The notes under the pieces: model-generated | Database searches by the model: none | What the model saw: only the letters and a program-made list of their open reading frames with translations | What the model was told of the DNA's origin: nothing | Assembly: GCA_031213475.1 (NCBI GenBank) | Contig: JARUPZ010000030.1 | Location: 6,131,661-6,195,660 of the forward strand | DNA: 64,000 bases | Source: Nereocystis luetkeana | Taxonomy: Eukaryota; Sar; Phaeophyceae; Laminariales; Laminariaceae | Direction: 5' to 3' | Part shown: positions 52,748-63,945 of the stretch, piece after piece | How the letters are laid out: every line of letters begins with the position of its first letter | Position numbering within the stretch: the stretch's first letter is position 1 | Made by a program: the position numbers and the translations under genes

Positions 52748-55288
52748 GTACCGATGTCAAGAAATGCGAGTCCTGCTCTTGCTGCTGCTGCTGCTGCTGC
52801 TGCTGCTTCTACTCACGCAAGAACCTGCCTGACACTTGGCTCGTCTTTTTGTGTCGATGTTTGTGGACAGCAAGCTTTCGGAGCGTTTTACTGCCGTCAA
52901 TATTCGCAGAGAACAGGTGGCACAGTTCGTTCACTTGCAACCGTGGGTAGAAGGCACACACAGCAGCAGCAGCAGCAGTAGCAGGTCGGTGCGGGGGCCT
53001 CGTCCGGTTTAGCAGTTTTCACAGCCCCCGTCTGCCTAATGCCGCAAATACCAATGGAACTCCTTTGTTGGAAGAAAATGAAGAAATACAGCAGTACGAG
53101 GTCGCTTTTCGCCGCGCAGCAGTACATGCCATTCCCACCAGCGGGAGCTTCAGCGTCGGCATGGGGGATAACGAGTACTCGGGTCCATGTGCCTGCCTGT
53201 TGAACTGCTTCAGGGTCTGGAGAGAACGAGAATCTCTCCGTCGATATGCGGAGTTTTTGCGAGCAGGTGAAGTACGTAACAAAAGGCCAAACAAAGCGTA
53301 TATACGAGGACAGCAGCAGCGGCACTACGAGTCGTAGCAGAACCTGGCGTCCGTGTGAGGGCGGAACTGCTTCTGAGGTGCACGTTTCGAAAAGATGATG
53401 CCGATCACTGCTATTAGCTATTACTACTGCTGCCGTTATGTATGTGTGTCGTTCGTCACACAGCAGTGTGTACTGAGTGTTTTGTCAAAGGTTATCCTGA
53501 CGATTCCAAGATTTGCCGAATTTCTCTTCGCTCATCATGTGAGCAATGTGCGCAATCGGTCGGCCTGCGCATTGTGAGCCTGTTTTCTGTTGTTGCTCGT
53601 CCATGTGCGGTACATATCATATATGCATGGGGTTGGAACTCGGGGACCAGAATCCGCCCTCTCGGTAGTTACATGAAAAGATAATTCGTGTTGGAGTCTA
53701 ATCTGCATTGAATGGCACACGCTCGCCAGAACAACATACCTGTAACTTATTATACGAATTAGGACTACAAAATTGACTTCGCGGTCGACGCCGACATCGG
53801 CACGACAGTAGTCGCATCACCACATGCATCGAGGCGTGGACACCTGCTGAGGCTGTTTCCTACCAGGTACGCGGTATGCGGTTCGATTCCGAGCTTCAGA
53901 TTTGTATCTTTCGACACCGAAAAGGAAAGCAGATGCTCTCGTATGCAGTGAGGCCACTTCCTATGCAGTCGGATTTGCTGTCAGTTGGAAATGGTGCTAT
54001 CAGCACGTTCGCACGAGCTTTTGCCGAAAATGCGCCAAACTGCTGTTTCTCGCCTCAGAATGAGTTGGACTTTTCTCCAAGATCTACCTAGAGAAGTTTC
54101 CCGCTTCTCCAGGTGCCCAGTTACAGGAAATCACCTTCGGTACTGTTCCGATCCAACTGGGTCAAATACGATTACGATCAGGGATCGGATCGGAAAAAAC
54201 GTTTTTTCCGATCCAATCGGGTATTGTGATCGTATTTGACCCAGTTGGATCGGAAAAGTACCGGAGGTGATTTCCTGCAACTGGGCACCTGGAGAAGCGG
54301 AAAACAGCTCTAGATAGGTCTTGGAGAAAAGTCCCACTCATTCTGAGGCAAGAAACAGCAGGTTCGCACATTTTCGGGGCAAAAGCTCGTGCGAAACTGC
54401 TGTTTCTTGCCTCAGAATGAGTGGGACTTTTCTCCAAGACCTATCTAGAGCTGTTTTCCGCTTCTCCAGGTGCCCAGTTGCAGGAAATCACCTCCGGTAC
54501 TTTCCCGATCCAACTGGGTCAAATACGATTACAACCCCCGATTGGATCGGAAAAAACGTTTTTTCCGATCCGATGCCCGATCGCAATCGTAGTTTTGACC
54601 GAGTTGGATCGGAAAAGTACCGAAGGTGATTTCCTGCAACTGGGCGGCGCATGGAGAAGCGGGAAACAGCTCTAGATAGGTCTCGGAGAAAAATCTAAGT
54701 CATTCTGAGGCGAGAAACAGCAGTTTCGCACATTTTCGGGGCAAAAGCTCGTGCGAACGTGCTGATGGCACCATTTCCAACTGACTGCAAATCCGACTGC
54801 ATAAGAAGTGGCTTTATTAGGCCACCTCTTAGGCCACTTCTTATGCAGTCGGAAACTAGGATCGAAAAAGCCGGTTTCCGATTGGAGACAAAAAAAAGGC
54901 AAAATCTCATGCAGTTGAAAAAGCGCCTTTTCAGTAAAAAAAAAAACGATTATGATTTCCAACTGGACCAGACTGTCGAAAAAACTGAGATTTCCGATCC
55001 AAATCACCAGTCGGATTCGGGCATCGGAAATGTTAGAAAGTCCAGCCGCATACTCGTACGAGTATCACACACCCACACAACAACACGACATAGTATGATA
55101 CGACACAACCCCACACCACAATACCGGCGACGCTGGCTTGGCTGCTGTCACTTCTGCTGTTGCTCGGCTCGGGTCAGCGTGATATATCCTCATCTATGTC
55201 CGTCAGTAGCACGTGACAGCACCCGATGCCCGCAGTGTGCGGTATCGATGAGGACCTTTTGCCAACTGCTGCGCTGGCTGTAGCTTAG
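52748..55288. other. Upstream region of the helicase: CTG/CAG tracts and fold-back array
   Basis: Directly upstream of the helicase ATG is a (TGC)n run (52780-52806) and further on an (AGC)n run (52961-52981); both would lie in or near the 5' leader. The rest to 53900 shows no gene. The inverted-repeat array at 53930-54870 is listed separately. Confidence 0.55.
53930..54870. repeat. Alternating inverted-repeat (fold-back) array of four ~180-240 bp arms
   Basis: One unit is read forward, backward, forward, backward. Symmetry centres: 54200/54201 (CGGAAAAAAC|GTTTTTTCCG), about 54376, and 54557/54558 (CGGAAAAAAC|GTTTTTTCCG again). Each arm holds GTTTCTYGCCTCAGAATGAG, TTTTCTCCAAGA, CCGCTTCTCCAGGTGCCCAG, GGAAATCACC and GATCCAACTGGGTCAAATACG. 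A fourth hairpin, GACTGCATAAGAAGTGGC against GCCACTTCTTATGCAGTC, closes it near 54820. Related shorter blocks occur at 55600-55830. No gene is in it; it resembles fold-back elements or nested MITEs. Confidence 0.88.
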
Positions 55289-55398
55289 GCAACTGTCGAA
55301 GAAACCCAGCGTCTTGATGGCCTCGAGGACGAGATGGAGAAGAACGCCCCGCGTGTGAAGCTTACACGCCGCTCGAGGAAGAAGCTAGACATCAGCAT
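55289..55398 (+). CDS. Orphan coding exon, charged protein (likely 5' exon of the PH-like gene)
   Basis: Between an acceptor (TAGCTTAG) and a donor (CAT|GTATGTG) an open frame with strong coding character encodes about 36 residues: ATVEETQRLDGLEDEMEKN, then APRVKLTRRSRKKLDIS. Too short to stand out as an ORF. It is on the same strand as, and upstream of, the PH-like gene. Its donor leaves two codon bases, and no exon found so far both accepts that phase and joins to 57610, so at least one linking exon is missing from my model. Confidence 0.5.
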
Positions 55399-57051
55399 GT
55401 ATGTGTTGTTGGGCGCAGCTGCTGGAGGATGAAGACCTCTCTGACCCCACAAGCATTACGGCGACGCAGTTTGGAACCGACTTTCGTCTACCCTACCCTT
55501 TTTTATCGGTGCTACAACAGCAGCAGTGGTCAAGCTACACTCACTCACTTGCATAAGCGTCTCCTGGTCTCCAGAAAAAAACACAAGAACAGTATATTCG
55601 ATCCGACGGACGATAAGAAGGGTAGCTATTCGCAATCCAGTCGGAAAAATAACCGATCGGAAACCGGATTTTTCAATCCTAGTTTCCGACTACATAAAAA
55701 GTGGCCTGAACATGCAAAATCCGACCGGATTTTTTTCGAGTTGGGAATCCGATGGCTCAAGTCGTCAGATTTTGGCCCAAAATCCGACGAGTTGGGCCAT
55801 CAGATTGTCAAATCGGAAAATGGCATGGTCTCTAAGTCCAAGATGTTATCAGCGACAGCGAGCAACAGCAAAACGATCCATGAGTTTGATAGGGAGACGG
55901 CCGTATAACGACGTTGCTTCGCACCCGACGCGCAGTCGGTGGGCGGCGCGTCTCTCCGTGGCCAGATTGCAGTCGGCTGGCGCGGGCTCGGACCTGCGGA
56001 CCAGCGCTCGGCGCGCACCTCTCCGCGGATACGTACTCGTAGACTGCACGAACAGCAGCAGCAGCAGCCAGCCACATCGTGTCAAATTACTAAATAGCAA
56101 GAGAGGTTGAATCGCACTCGGTACTCAGCTTCGCTGCCATACCAGAGGCAGTCAGCGTAGCCTCGAACGCTTGGGTCCTACGCGCAGTGCAGCGCACTCG
56201 CGCCTCTTCGCGGCGCCAGACCACAAGAATAGCAGTTGGTCTCGGCGTTTGCTCGAATCTCTGTACGCACAATAAATCCGTTTTTTTTCGCATAGGTAGA
56301 ATGTTTCATTTTGCTAACGTTACAGCTGAAAATGCGATCGGGACGAAATCTGAAGCTCGAAATCAGAACCGCATAGGAAACAGCCTGATAGTGAATATTT
56401 ACGGAGGTTTTGTGCTTGGCGCCTAAAGCCGACCCTCCGACCTGAACCCTAGCCCGAACCCTAAGACAGTGATAAGTGCTGGGATGTTGTGCTTGGTAAG
56501 ATTTTAGGTTGATTCGGCCCGCTCGGGATGCTGTGGCGTGGAAAATGTCTAGGTTGTTTGAGCCGCGTATAACAGGTACTCCTTAGCCAGCCAGAGTGCG
56601 CAAATAGCTACGTTAGGAAGATTCACTATCAGCAGATGCCCACGACTGCATGCATCACCACCGCACCCTACGGAGCGTACTTACGAATCTGGTCGTAGTT
56701 GTCTCGTCATATGGCAGTAAGCCCTTTGACCTTCACGGCAGTAATACCTTCGTATAGACCAAAGGAGCAAACGAGGTGTATACGTACAGAGTATGTATTG
56801 CTGTCGCTGTCGTCGCTGTCTTCGTATCGTCGTGGGTTCCGCGTTCAGCGTTGTGCGGGAGGCGCCGCTCGGGCGCGTCTGCGGTGTTTCCGTCTTCGGC
56901 GTGCCCTGGGTACCCTGCTTTCGGGGTTGCTTCTACAGTAATATTGATAATTTGACCTGCGCTTGGAGTTTCGACGTTGACTCACCGTCATGCTGAGGTT
57001 TTCCTCCGTCGGGTACGCATAAAATACAGTCGTCTGCTCTCTTCTTATAAT

Positions 57052-59210
57052 GCCCAAGACATCCTCTGGAGGTAAGTTGTTTGTATGAAGCCAAACAATC
57101 CACGACCTGTGCGCGGTTGACGTTACTGCTCTGTGTTCGCATCCATACGTTTTACATGGCGTCGAATACAAAGCATCCCTTCAATCTCACGGGCATTGCC
57201 GATTGTTTAACTCAACCAGAACACATACTCGTAGGCGTCATGATGTTTGCTTCTTCGCACCGGTATGAAGGAATACTTCAGCATGGCGACGAGCCACCGG
57301 TACAACGCTACGCGCAGGCAATAGTGAATAATACTATATTCTAAGCAGGATGCCGAGGGCACGCCGGCGACACCAAAACCGCGAACACGCCCGAATGACC
57401 TCTTCCGTATAACGCCGGTTGTGAACAGACGACGGAATAGAAAGGCGGCAGTGACATCAGCGACAGCAGGACATTGCACCCTTAATATATATATGAAGCA
57501 AAATGTGGTCAAAGAGGTTAGGAAACGTTGGGGCCCTGAACGCGACCAGGCATGCAGTAGCGCATGTGTTCATGATTAATTGACACTCTGGTTTTGATGC
57601 TGTGTTCAGGCGATCGATTTAAACGACGAACTTTCACATTTGGCTTCGGGACCGGCAACGAAGCGACGGACGTGCGGCTTAAGGCAGAATTCGATACCGT
57701 CCTGGCGTGGAGGAAAGAAAACGAGGGGGATGGCACCTCGTGGCACGAGATCGACCTCAACGATGTCAAGACCATAGAAGCCAAAGGTGAAGATCACCCG
57801 CTCTATTGACAGTGACAGTTGCCCTCTCGGGATAGGTGATAGTTTTCGTACATAACCCCTTTGGTACTGCAACCGTTTTTTTTGGGCAAACTACATGGAA
57901 TGAGTGTAAGATTGGTTTTCGCAGTAGTAAAAGTGTTGAATATACCTGGTAAGTAAATACAGCGTGTCGGATGCTGCAAGATGATAGCTCTTCCGTGCTG
58001 GTGTTGCAGCATCGGCAGGTTTCACGTACGGTATCCCCCCTAAGAGCGGGTACTTTTCAAGATGTTTGCAGCACCACGCCGACGTACCTGCAGCATTTCG
58101 CTATCCTTTGCGCCGTCAATTTTGCTATGATACGAGACGAACGAGAGTGCAAGTCTATTATGCATGAAGTGATAGAAGGCTCCGCGCATATTTCGCGCGG
58201 CATCGTCGAGTCACAGAAACGCCTCCCGGTCAATCGAAGCTCCTTTTGATCCTGGAAGCCGCATGCCTGTTCACTTGGATGCATTGCTTGCTTCTGGCGT
58301 TTGTCTGGCAACGTATAGGACTATCGAGTCTGGTGATGTCCTCAAAAACAGGCGATCTTTTGTTGGAGTTGGAGGCCGCCGACGAGAGCGTTCGAGACAA
58401 ATGGGTGAGTGACTCGGTTTCGTTTAGTTAAATGGTGGCTTCATTCCATAAACTCAAAGAACACTTCGCTCTATTTTTTGCTGTTGTAGTTTGCACAAGG
58501 AGTGTTTTGTCTGTTGTGAAAGCTCTCGAGTAGCTTCTCGTTGTAAATACCCGGTGCCACAATCGATAATATGACCGTCGGCACGCATCGAGGCCGCCGT
58601 GAAATAATACAGTTATGATGCGAGCGTGAAAGTAAGTACGCACGTCGCGCTGGCTCGCAAAAAAATCATCCCGTCCGTGTAGTGGCCGTTTGCGCGCAAC
58701 AGGCGGACCCGGGTTGTAGCTTGTCAACGCTACGACCACAGCGACCGGATAAGGCTTAAACTTGGTGTATCGAAATCGAAGAGAGGGTGCGGAAAAACAG
58801 CCAAAGGCACACAAGAACGACGACACCAAGAGCGAGGTGCATTGTACAACACCATATGTCTACGTGTAACACTGCGCGTAGCACCGGATAACATGGAGTT
58901 TCCTGCATACCAATGGACGTCGTCCCACTATTGCCAACTGTCGTCGCCCCTTGCTTTTGTTTGCGTTGACGATCAGGTGGAAGCGCTGAAGGCGTTATTG
59001 GAAAACCTGAGACTAAACCCGCAGGCCAGGATGGCGCAGAAGAGCGTCAAGGACAGGGTCAAGGAGCAAGCGCAGCGCCAGCGCCATGTCGCGAAAAGAA
59101 CGATAGAGATGCAACAGCAGAAAAAGGACAACGATGCGCGCAAGGCCCGGTACCTGAAAGAAACGGGGGGAATGCAGTACACGGCGATAGCCATGGCGAA
59201 CCGAAAATAA
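57052..59210 (+). CDS. PH-like domain protein with basic coiled-coil C-terminus (4 exons, 5' end uncertain)
   Basis: Exons: 57052-57073 (MPKTSSG start), 57610-57786, 58352-58404, 58977-59210; phases agree, 161 residues. The joined middle part reads VLAWRKENEGDGTSWHEIDL, NDVKTIEAKG, DLLLELEAADESVRDKW, VEALKALLENL: strands followed by a helix containing the invariant Trp, as in the second half of PH or PH-like folds that bind lipids or proteins. The C-terminus is a Lys/Gln/Arg-rich helix ending ARYLKETGGMQYTAIAMANR. The first PH strands are not seen, so exons upstream (perhaps 55289-55398) probably exist and the ATG at 57052 may be internal; an in-frame stop lies just before it. Function unknown beyond this. 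Confidence 0.65.
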
Positions 59211-59483
59211 GGCAATGGTAGAAAGCTGCCGCGTTTTGTGGTCAGCTGTTTTGTGTACTTACTAGTTGAAATCGCCTCTTGGGCTACTTTTTATTAATAG
59301 CCACCCGCCCGGGTGGCGAGTTGTTTTCTCGCCCAAATACTGTTGGACGGCATTTTACGATGAATGCGCCAGACTGCGATACGTCTGGGGCACTACTTGA
59401 ACTACTGTACAGCGGTCATCACATGCGCAGATGGTTTAAAACCACGCCGCCGCACGCACAGCGCTATAGCAGATGGCTCGGTG
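59211..59483. other. Short convergent gap between PH-like gene and HSCB
   Basis: Only 273 bp separate the two stop codons, so the 3' untranslated regions must be short or overlap as antisense. No clear AATAAA signal is seen on either strand. Confidence 0.6.
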
Positions 59484-62194
59484 TCAACCCGCAGGAGGCC
59501 TTGAGCGTTCGTCCTCAAGTCTATGCATGACCCGCCGCGCCTCATCCTCGATGCGGTGGAGGTACCTCAGACGCACAGCAGCGTCGTCCAGCTCTTCTCT
59601 ATCACCCCCCGCTTTCAACACCTTGTCCATCCCGCGCAAGCATTCGTCTACTGCCCCTGTCGCTTCCGTTAATATCCTCTCTGCTTCGTCCTTAGACTCG
59701 CACTGCTCTAAGGACTCTCTCGTTTCCATGATCTCCATTAGGAAGTCTGGGGGGACGGGTGTTTTATCCTCGGCCCCTTCCTCCTCTAGCGCTCTTGATC
59801 CCCGCGTACGCATCTGCGAGTCGTCACGAAGACAGCTGAATATTGTCAGTCTGATGCTCTCATTTGTGTGCTACCCTACTGGCGACTACACTACCCAACA
59901 GCACCCAGTACGGTAGGAGTTGATCGTCAGCGGCATTTCTATGGCGGCCCGACCAGCGAGCATGTTGAGCCACACATAAATAATCCCCGACAGCTGTAGC
60001 GTGCGATCGAAGGGGAGAACATTGTGAACACGTACGTGCAAAAACATTGCGACGGCAGGTGCAGAACGTCTGCCCTTCAAACAGAAATACGAAAGTACTG
60101 CTGTCAAAAGTACTGGGTTACGGCCGTACAACAGGTGCATTTTCTCTGGGGCGATTCCAACGCAAATATCGATACCAATCATTCTTGCGGTCTCACCAGA
60201 TACTTTACGCGCGGCATCGGGCGAACCAGAGTTTGGTATGCTTTATTTGCCGTGGCTGAGTTGGCAGCAGAGATCGCCTGCTCGTCCTTGCATTTGCAGG
60301 CGAATAGGTCCTGGGTTGGGGGAAAAACAGCCGACTTGAGGGTTAACACTACACAAAATGGCTGGAACAGCTTCAGCGATAAGCACAGACCCGCATCGTA
60401 TTGTAGGACAAGACGGCATCGTCTGCACTAGATTCTCAGCGAATCAGTGCCGGCAGGCAAGAAGGAGGCAAACCTGCGTGATAATTCAGCAGTAGTAGTA
60501 GTCCGTGCCTGGTATATTACAGTATTGCCACCGTGCGTGGATTCGGTTCAGCTCTGAAGCGCACTCGGAGGACAGCGACTAGTTGTTGTTGTTGTTGTTG
60601 TTCTCACATTAACTCACAATTCAATGCAGTCCGTGGTCGCAGGACAGGCTCCAATAACTCTGGAGTGGAAGAAATACCTCAAGTAAAAACAGAGGCAAAA
60701 AAAAAAAAAAAAAAAAAACAGGCATACGCACTCCACCACTGCGGACACCAGGGAAGCAAAAAGGAGACTATTAATAGAAGACAAAAACCTAAAAAAAGAA
60801 GATGAAGCTAAGCAAAACAAAAACAAAAACAAAACTAAAACAGACGCAGATAGCAAAACGCGAAAAAAAGGCAAGGCAAAACGGACCATACTAACAAAGA
60901 CACAAAGAGGTATGCTGCAATGACATACCTGGTACGGATTATCAGAGATCGTATACGTTAGCTATTAATACTGCAATCATTATGATGGCACGCAAAAGGC
61001 ACTCGTATAAACAAACAATTAGGGCTGCTATCGAGCTATCGTAGTACAGCACGTTGTGCGTAGAGGTAGGCTCATTTTTGTGAAACTCATCAGAACTTAT
61101 TACCCCACGTCACAAGAGTCTGCAGTGGTTCGGGGTTCGGGGCGCGTACCAACTTCCCCGAGTACTACAATGCGTCAGTGGCGCTCAAGATACTGCTGGA
61201 CTACTGCCCGAGACTACCTGGCACAACCGCCGGACATAGTGAGCGCCCGCAGTTAAGAATCATTACGTAAGGAAAATCGTTGTCCCCCCCGAGTTTTAGG
61301 TGATACCAGGCTCTTATTATTTATTTATTTTTCGGATTCAGGGAGAACAAATAGGCTCAGATCGGCACGAATAAAAAAAAAAAATGGGACAGATCAACAG
61401 CAGTGGGACCAACTCTAAATCCTACCTGGTATACAATAGAGTTAGATCAAAATCGGAAAGAAGTAAGCCATCGAGCCTGGACACCAAATAGACGTTTCTT
61501 ATCACCGGGCGCCACTGGACGGCAGTATGGCAGGTACCAGGTAACTGGTATACCGGCAGGAAAGTAGAACGCTACTCACAGGATGGAAGGCGCGCTGCAT
61601 GTTTTTGAATTGTCTCTCCACTGCCTGGAGGTCCAAAAACACAGAAGGGGGCGAGCCCAGCATCTCGAAGTAGTCCAGACGGCCGTCAAGCGGCTGCACT
61701 GCGCCGCATTCACAGAAGAACTCTCGCTCGGCCACCGCCAAGCTGCACTTCCAGCAGCTGCTGCCGTCGTTGCCTTCAGCCCTGCCGTTGTCGCCGACGA
61801 CCCCCTCGCTGCCGGAGGCACTTGCAGTAGAATTTGCAGTAGGACTTGCAGGATTTGACGCCCTAGTCGACAGAGATCGCCAAGATGGTTGACGCTTTCG
61901 ACATGTTGGTGCCTCGAATGGTATCAACATCCGTCTAACATCGACGGTACAGCAGTCTTGGGCAGACCGGGGCATCGGCTCCGACCATATAGAGGCGTTG
62001 GCTCGGTGTTTCCTCGGCGGCGGAGACCGTGGTTGGTGTCCCTGCGAACCGAGCTGGGGCAGAGCAACCTCGGTGGCATTCCTCGTCGCTCCATGATGGT
62101 GAGTCAAGGATGGAGCTCCGCCGATTCCGAGGTTCGCACCGTTCAGCGCACGCAGTGCCCCCCTTGCCAGGTTTGGGCACTTTGTAAGACGCAT
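59484..62194 (-). CDS. HSCB: HscB/Jac1-type mitochondrial J-protein co-chaperone for Fe-S cluster delivery (3 exons)
   Basis: Brings the Fe-S scaffold (ISU) to mitochondrial Hsp70 and triggers its ATPase so that the cluster is handed on. Exons: 62194-61580, 60310-60197, 59813-59484, all phase 0, 352 residues. The N-terminus (MRLTKCPNLARGALRALNG) is basic and helical like a mitochondrial targeting peptide. A zinc-site remnant CWKC...FFCECG (147-163) precedes the J domain DYFEMLGSPPSVFLDLQAVE, FKNMQRAFHP. The Hsp70-activating HPD motif is split by intron 1: His-Pro end exon 1 and Asp starts exon 2 (DLFACKCKDEQ...NKAYQTL). Exon 3 holds the ISU-binding HscB C-terminal domain (PDFLMEIMETRESLE, RLRYLHRIEDEARRV). 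The second zinc pair is CxC, not the usual CxxC. The first intron carries the (CAA)n-tailed repeat. Divergent from the FKBP gene. Confidence 0.92.
60583..60862 (-). mobile_element. (CAA)n-tailed short retroelement-like repeat, copy 2
   Basis: Inverted partner of 7350-7627; the tail appears as TTG repeats at its left and an internal A-run of 19 at 60699-60718 has grown in this copy. In HSCB intron 1, antisense in direction to nothing else of note. Confidence 0.72.
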
Positions 62195-62627
62195 CTTCAA
62201 TAGTGCAGGGGAAGTTCAACGCGAGATGACGAAAAACTCGGCAGCAGACAGTATCACCGGGCCACTTGGCAGCTTGCCAGCTTGTCACCGCCGCAGGTGT
62301 ACATTCTACTGCTGTACGTCTCGGTTCGGGCTGAAGGCTATTATGGTTCTCGATTTCGGTTTGGTTCTCGTTTTGGGTTCTCGACGTTATTTTGGTGACC
62401 AATGGGAAGGCTTTATTTATTTATTCCGCCGCTGGCTGAGGCCGAGGGTGCGCTGAACGCTGCACTGCTGCACTGCTGCCTGCTGTACTGCTGCACTGCT
62501 GCCTACTGTACTGCTGCATTGCCTGCGCCTGGTTCTGCTGTTCATAAGAGTAACCTCTCTCGATTTCTATCCGCACACCAGGCGCACTAAGAAGAGCTGC
62601 CTACACAGCGGCACGGCAGGGTGAACC
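62195..62627. promoter_or_regulatory. Shared divergent promoter region HSCB / FKBP
   Basis: 433 bp between two start codons pointing away from each other, so both promoters must be here. It contains a (TTTA)n stretch at 62411-62424 and a CTGCACTGCTGCCTGCTGTA tandem tract at 62459-62530 on the FKBP side. No TATA box or other known element is convincing. Confidence 0.55.
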
Positions 62628-62822
62628 ATGGCGATGATGAGCGCAATGTACCACGAGAACAAGGCAAAGGAGCAAGCAGGAGAAGCGCTGCGTGAAGCCA
62701 AGTACGGTGGCGAACAGGAGGTCGACACCATGGTGGACCTCAGTGAGGACTCGATCCCTGGAGTGTTGATGAAGAAGATAGTGAGGCCAGGCAACGGAGA
62801 TATACCCCCTGTCGGGAGCACG
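62628..62822 (+). CDS. First exon of an FKBP-type peptidyl-prolyl isomerase (partial)
   Basis: FKBPs speed cis-trans turns at proline bonds. The ATG has a strong Kozak context (GAACCATGG). The 65 codons give a helical acidic/basic leader (MSAMYHENKAKEQ, EALREAKYGGE) and then SEDSIPGVLMKKIVRPGNGD, IPPVGSTV, the first strands of an FKBP fold (consensus GVLKKI...GTG..P..G..V). The exon ends ACG|GTGAGA in phase 0; the expected continuation (VHYTG...) is not found before the window ends at 64000, so the intron is at least 1.2 kb. The lack of a signal peptide suggests a cytosolic, nuclear or membrane-attached form. Fair certainty on the family, none on the subtype. Confidence 0.7.
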
Positions 62823-63239
62823 GTGAGAACCCAGCGCAACTGTACCTCCTCAGAGAAAACTGAAGTTCTGTCTGTCTGACTCGTTGTTCTGCGGACCGAA
62901 CACACAGCTGAGCTTTGCTTTTCTATTTGCTTCTACCATGAAATGCCGACCCATGCCAATGGGAACAGCAGTATCTCAACTTAATAGTGTACGTGTTCGT
63001 GTGCTCGTACTACCGAAATCTTCTACCATCCCGGCGGCTGTATCTCGCGAGGAACTTGGGAATATGAGTTCCTATCATCAGGAGTACACTATAGTCCTGC
63101 GAGAGCTTCCATATCAGTTGGCAGTTCTTGCTGGGTCTAGGTTTTTGCGGCTGAGCGAGATTTTGCTTGACGGGCCCAAATATGCATGGGTGCTCAATAA
63201 TATTATTCGACATTTTACAGTAGTGGCATACCATTAATA
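62823..63239. other. Start of the first FKBP intron
   Basis: 417 bp with no exon or repeat I can name. A 7-of-8 match (GACATTTT at 63219, TACATTTT at 63967) flanks the next repeat and could be a target duplication. Confidence 0.5.
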
Positions 63240-63945
63240 GATGCCACGGCATGCCACGGCAAAACCCACGGCTTACCATCTGCCGCGGGACGTGCCACGG
63301 TTGTGCCCAAAGATATTGCCGTGGTACTTGCCGTGGCATCCCACGGAAAGATCCACGAAAAGACCCGCGACGGCAATGTCCGCGGCTGGACCCACGGCAA
63401 GTCGCACGGCAAATCCCAAGGCGATGTCCACTGCAAGACGCCCACCTGGCACCCTGTTCCCATTTGGCAATTTGAGCCCGCAGTGGGCCCATCCCTTTGG
63501 CACTCTGCTCCCACCCACAAGGTGCAGAAATGTCATAAGCCCTCTGCAAGAGCCGCCGGAGGCCCACCTGGCACCCTGTTCCATTTGGGTCTTGCCGCGG
63601 ATTTTGCCGCGGGACTTACCGAGGATTTTGCCGCGGGACTTACCGCGGGTTTTGCGGCGGGGCCCTTGCCGCGGGCCTTGCCGCGGGGCCCTTGCCGCGG
63701 GCCTTGCCGCGGGGCTCTTGCCGCGGGCCTTGCCGCGAGTGTTCCCGTGGGCATGACCGCGGGGTGGGCCTTGCCGTGGGTATTCCCGTAATATGCCGTG
63801 AGCATTGCCGTGGGTCTTGCCATGGAGCGTGGGGCTTGCCGTGGCGCTTGCCGTAGGCCTTGCCCCGGCAGTCGTTCCGCGGCATATAGTGGCATGTCGT
63901 GGCATGCCGTGCGCACTGTCGTGACATGTCGCGGCACTGCCACGA
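63240..63945. mobile_element. CCACGGC / GCCGCGG repeat-packed element with inverted halves
   Basis: The left part (63240-63430) is full of CCACGGC and CCGCGRC units; the right part (63580-63930) is full of the complementary GCCGCGG/GCCGTGG units, often as CCTTGCCGCGGG. The middle (63430-63580) is unique. The layout, opposite repeat strands at the two ends with an unrelated centre, copies that of the hAT-like element at 24294, but here I cannot fix the termini. Frames through it (Pro/Arg/Ala-rich) are artefacts. Confidence 0.65.

Noticed and set aside
54162-54675. Conserved-looking proteins MEKSPTHSEARNS... on both strands
   Set aside because: The same sequence arises in both directions because the fold-back array is palindromic; not a gene.
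56441-56470. Interstitial telomere repeat (CCCTAA-like)
   Set aside because: Only two or three degenerate AACCCTA units, within chance for the region.
63251-63905. Pro/Arg- or Ala-rich proteins on both strands near the right end
   Set aside because: All come from CCACGGC/GCCGCGG tandem units; every frame is open by composition.
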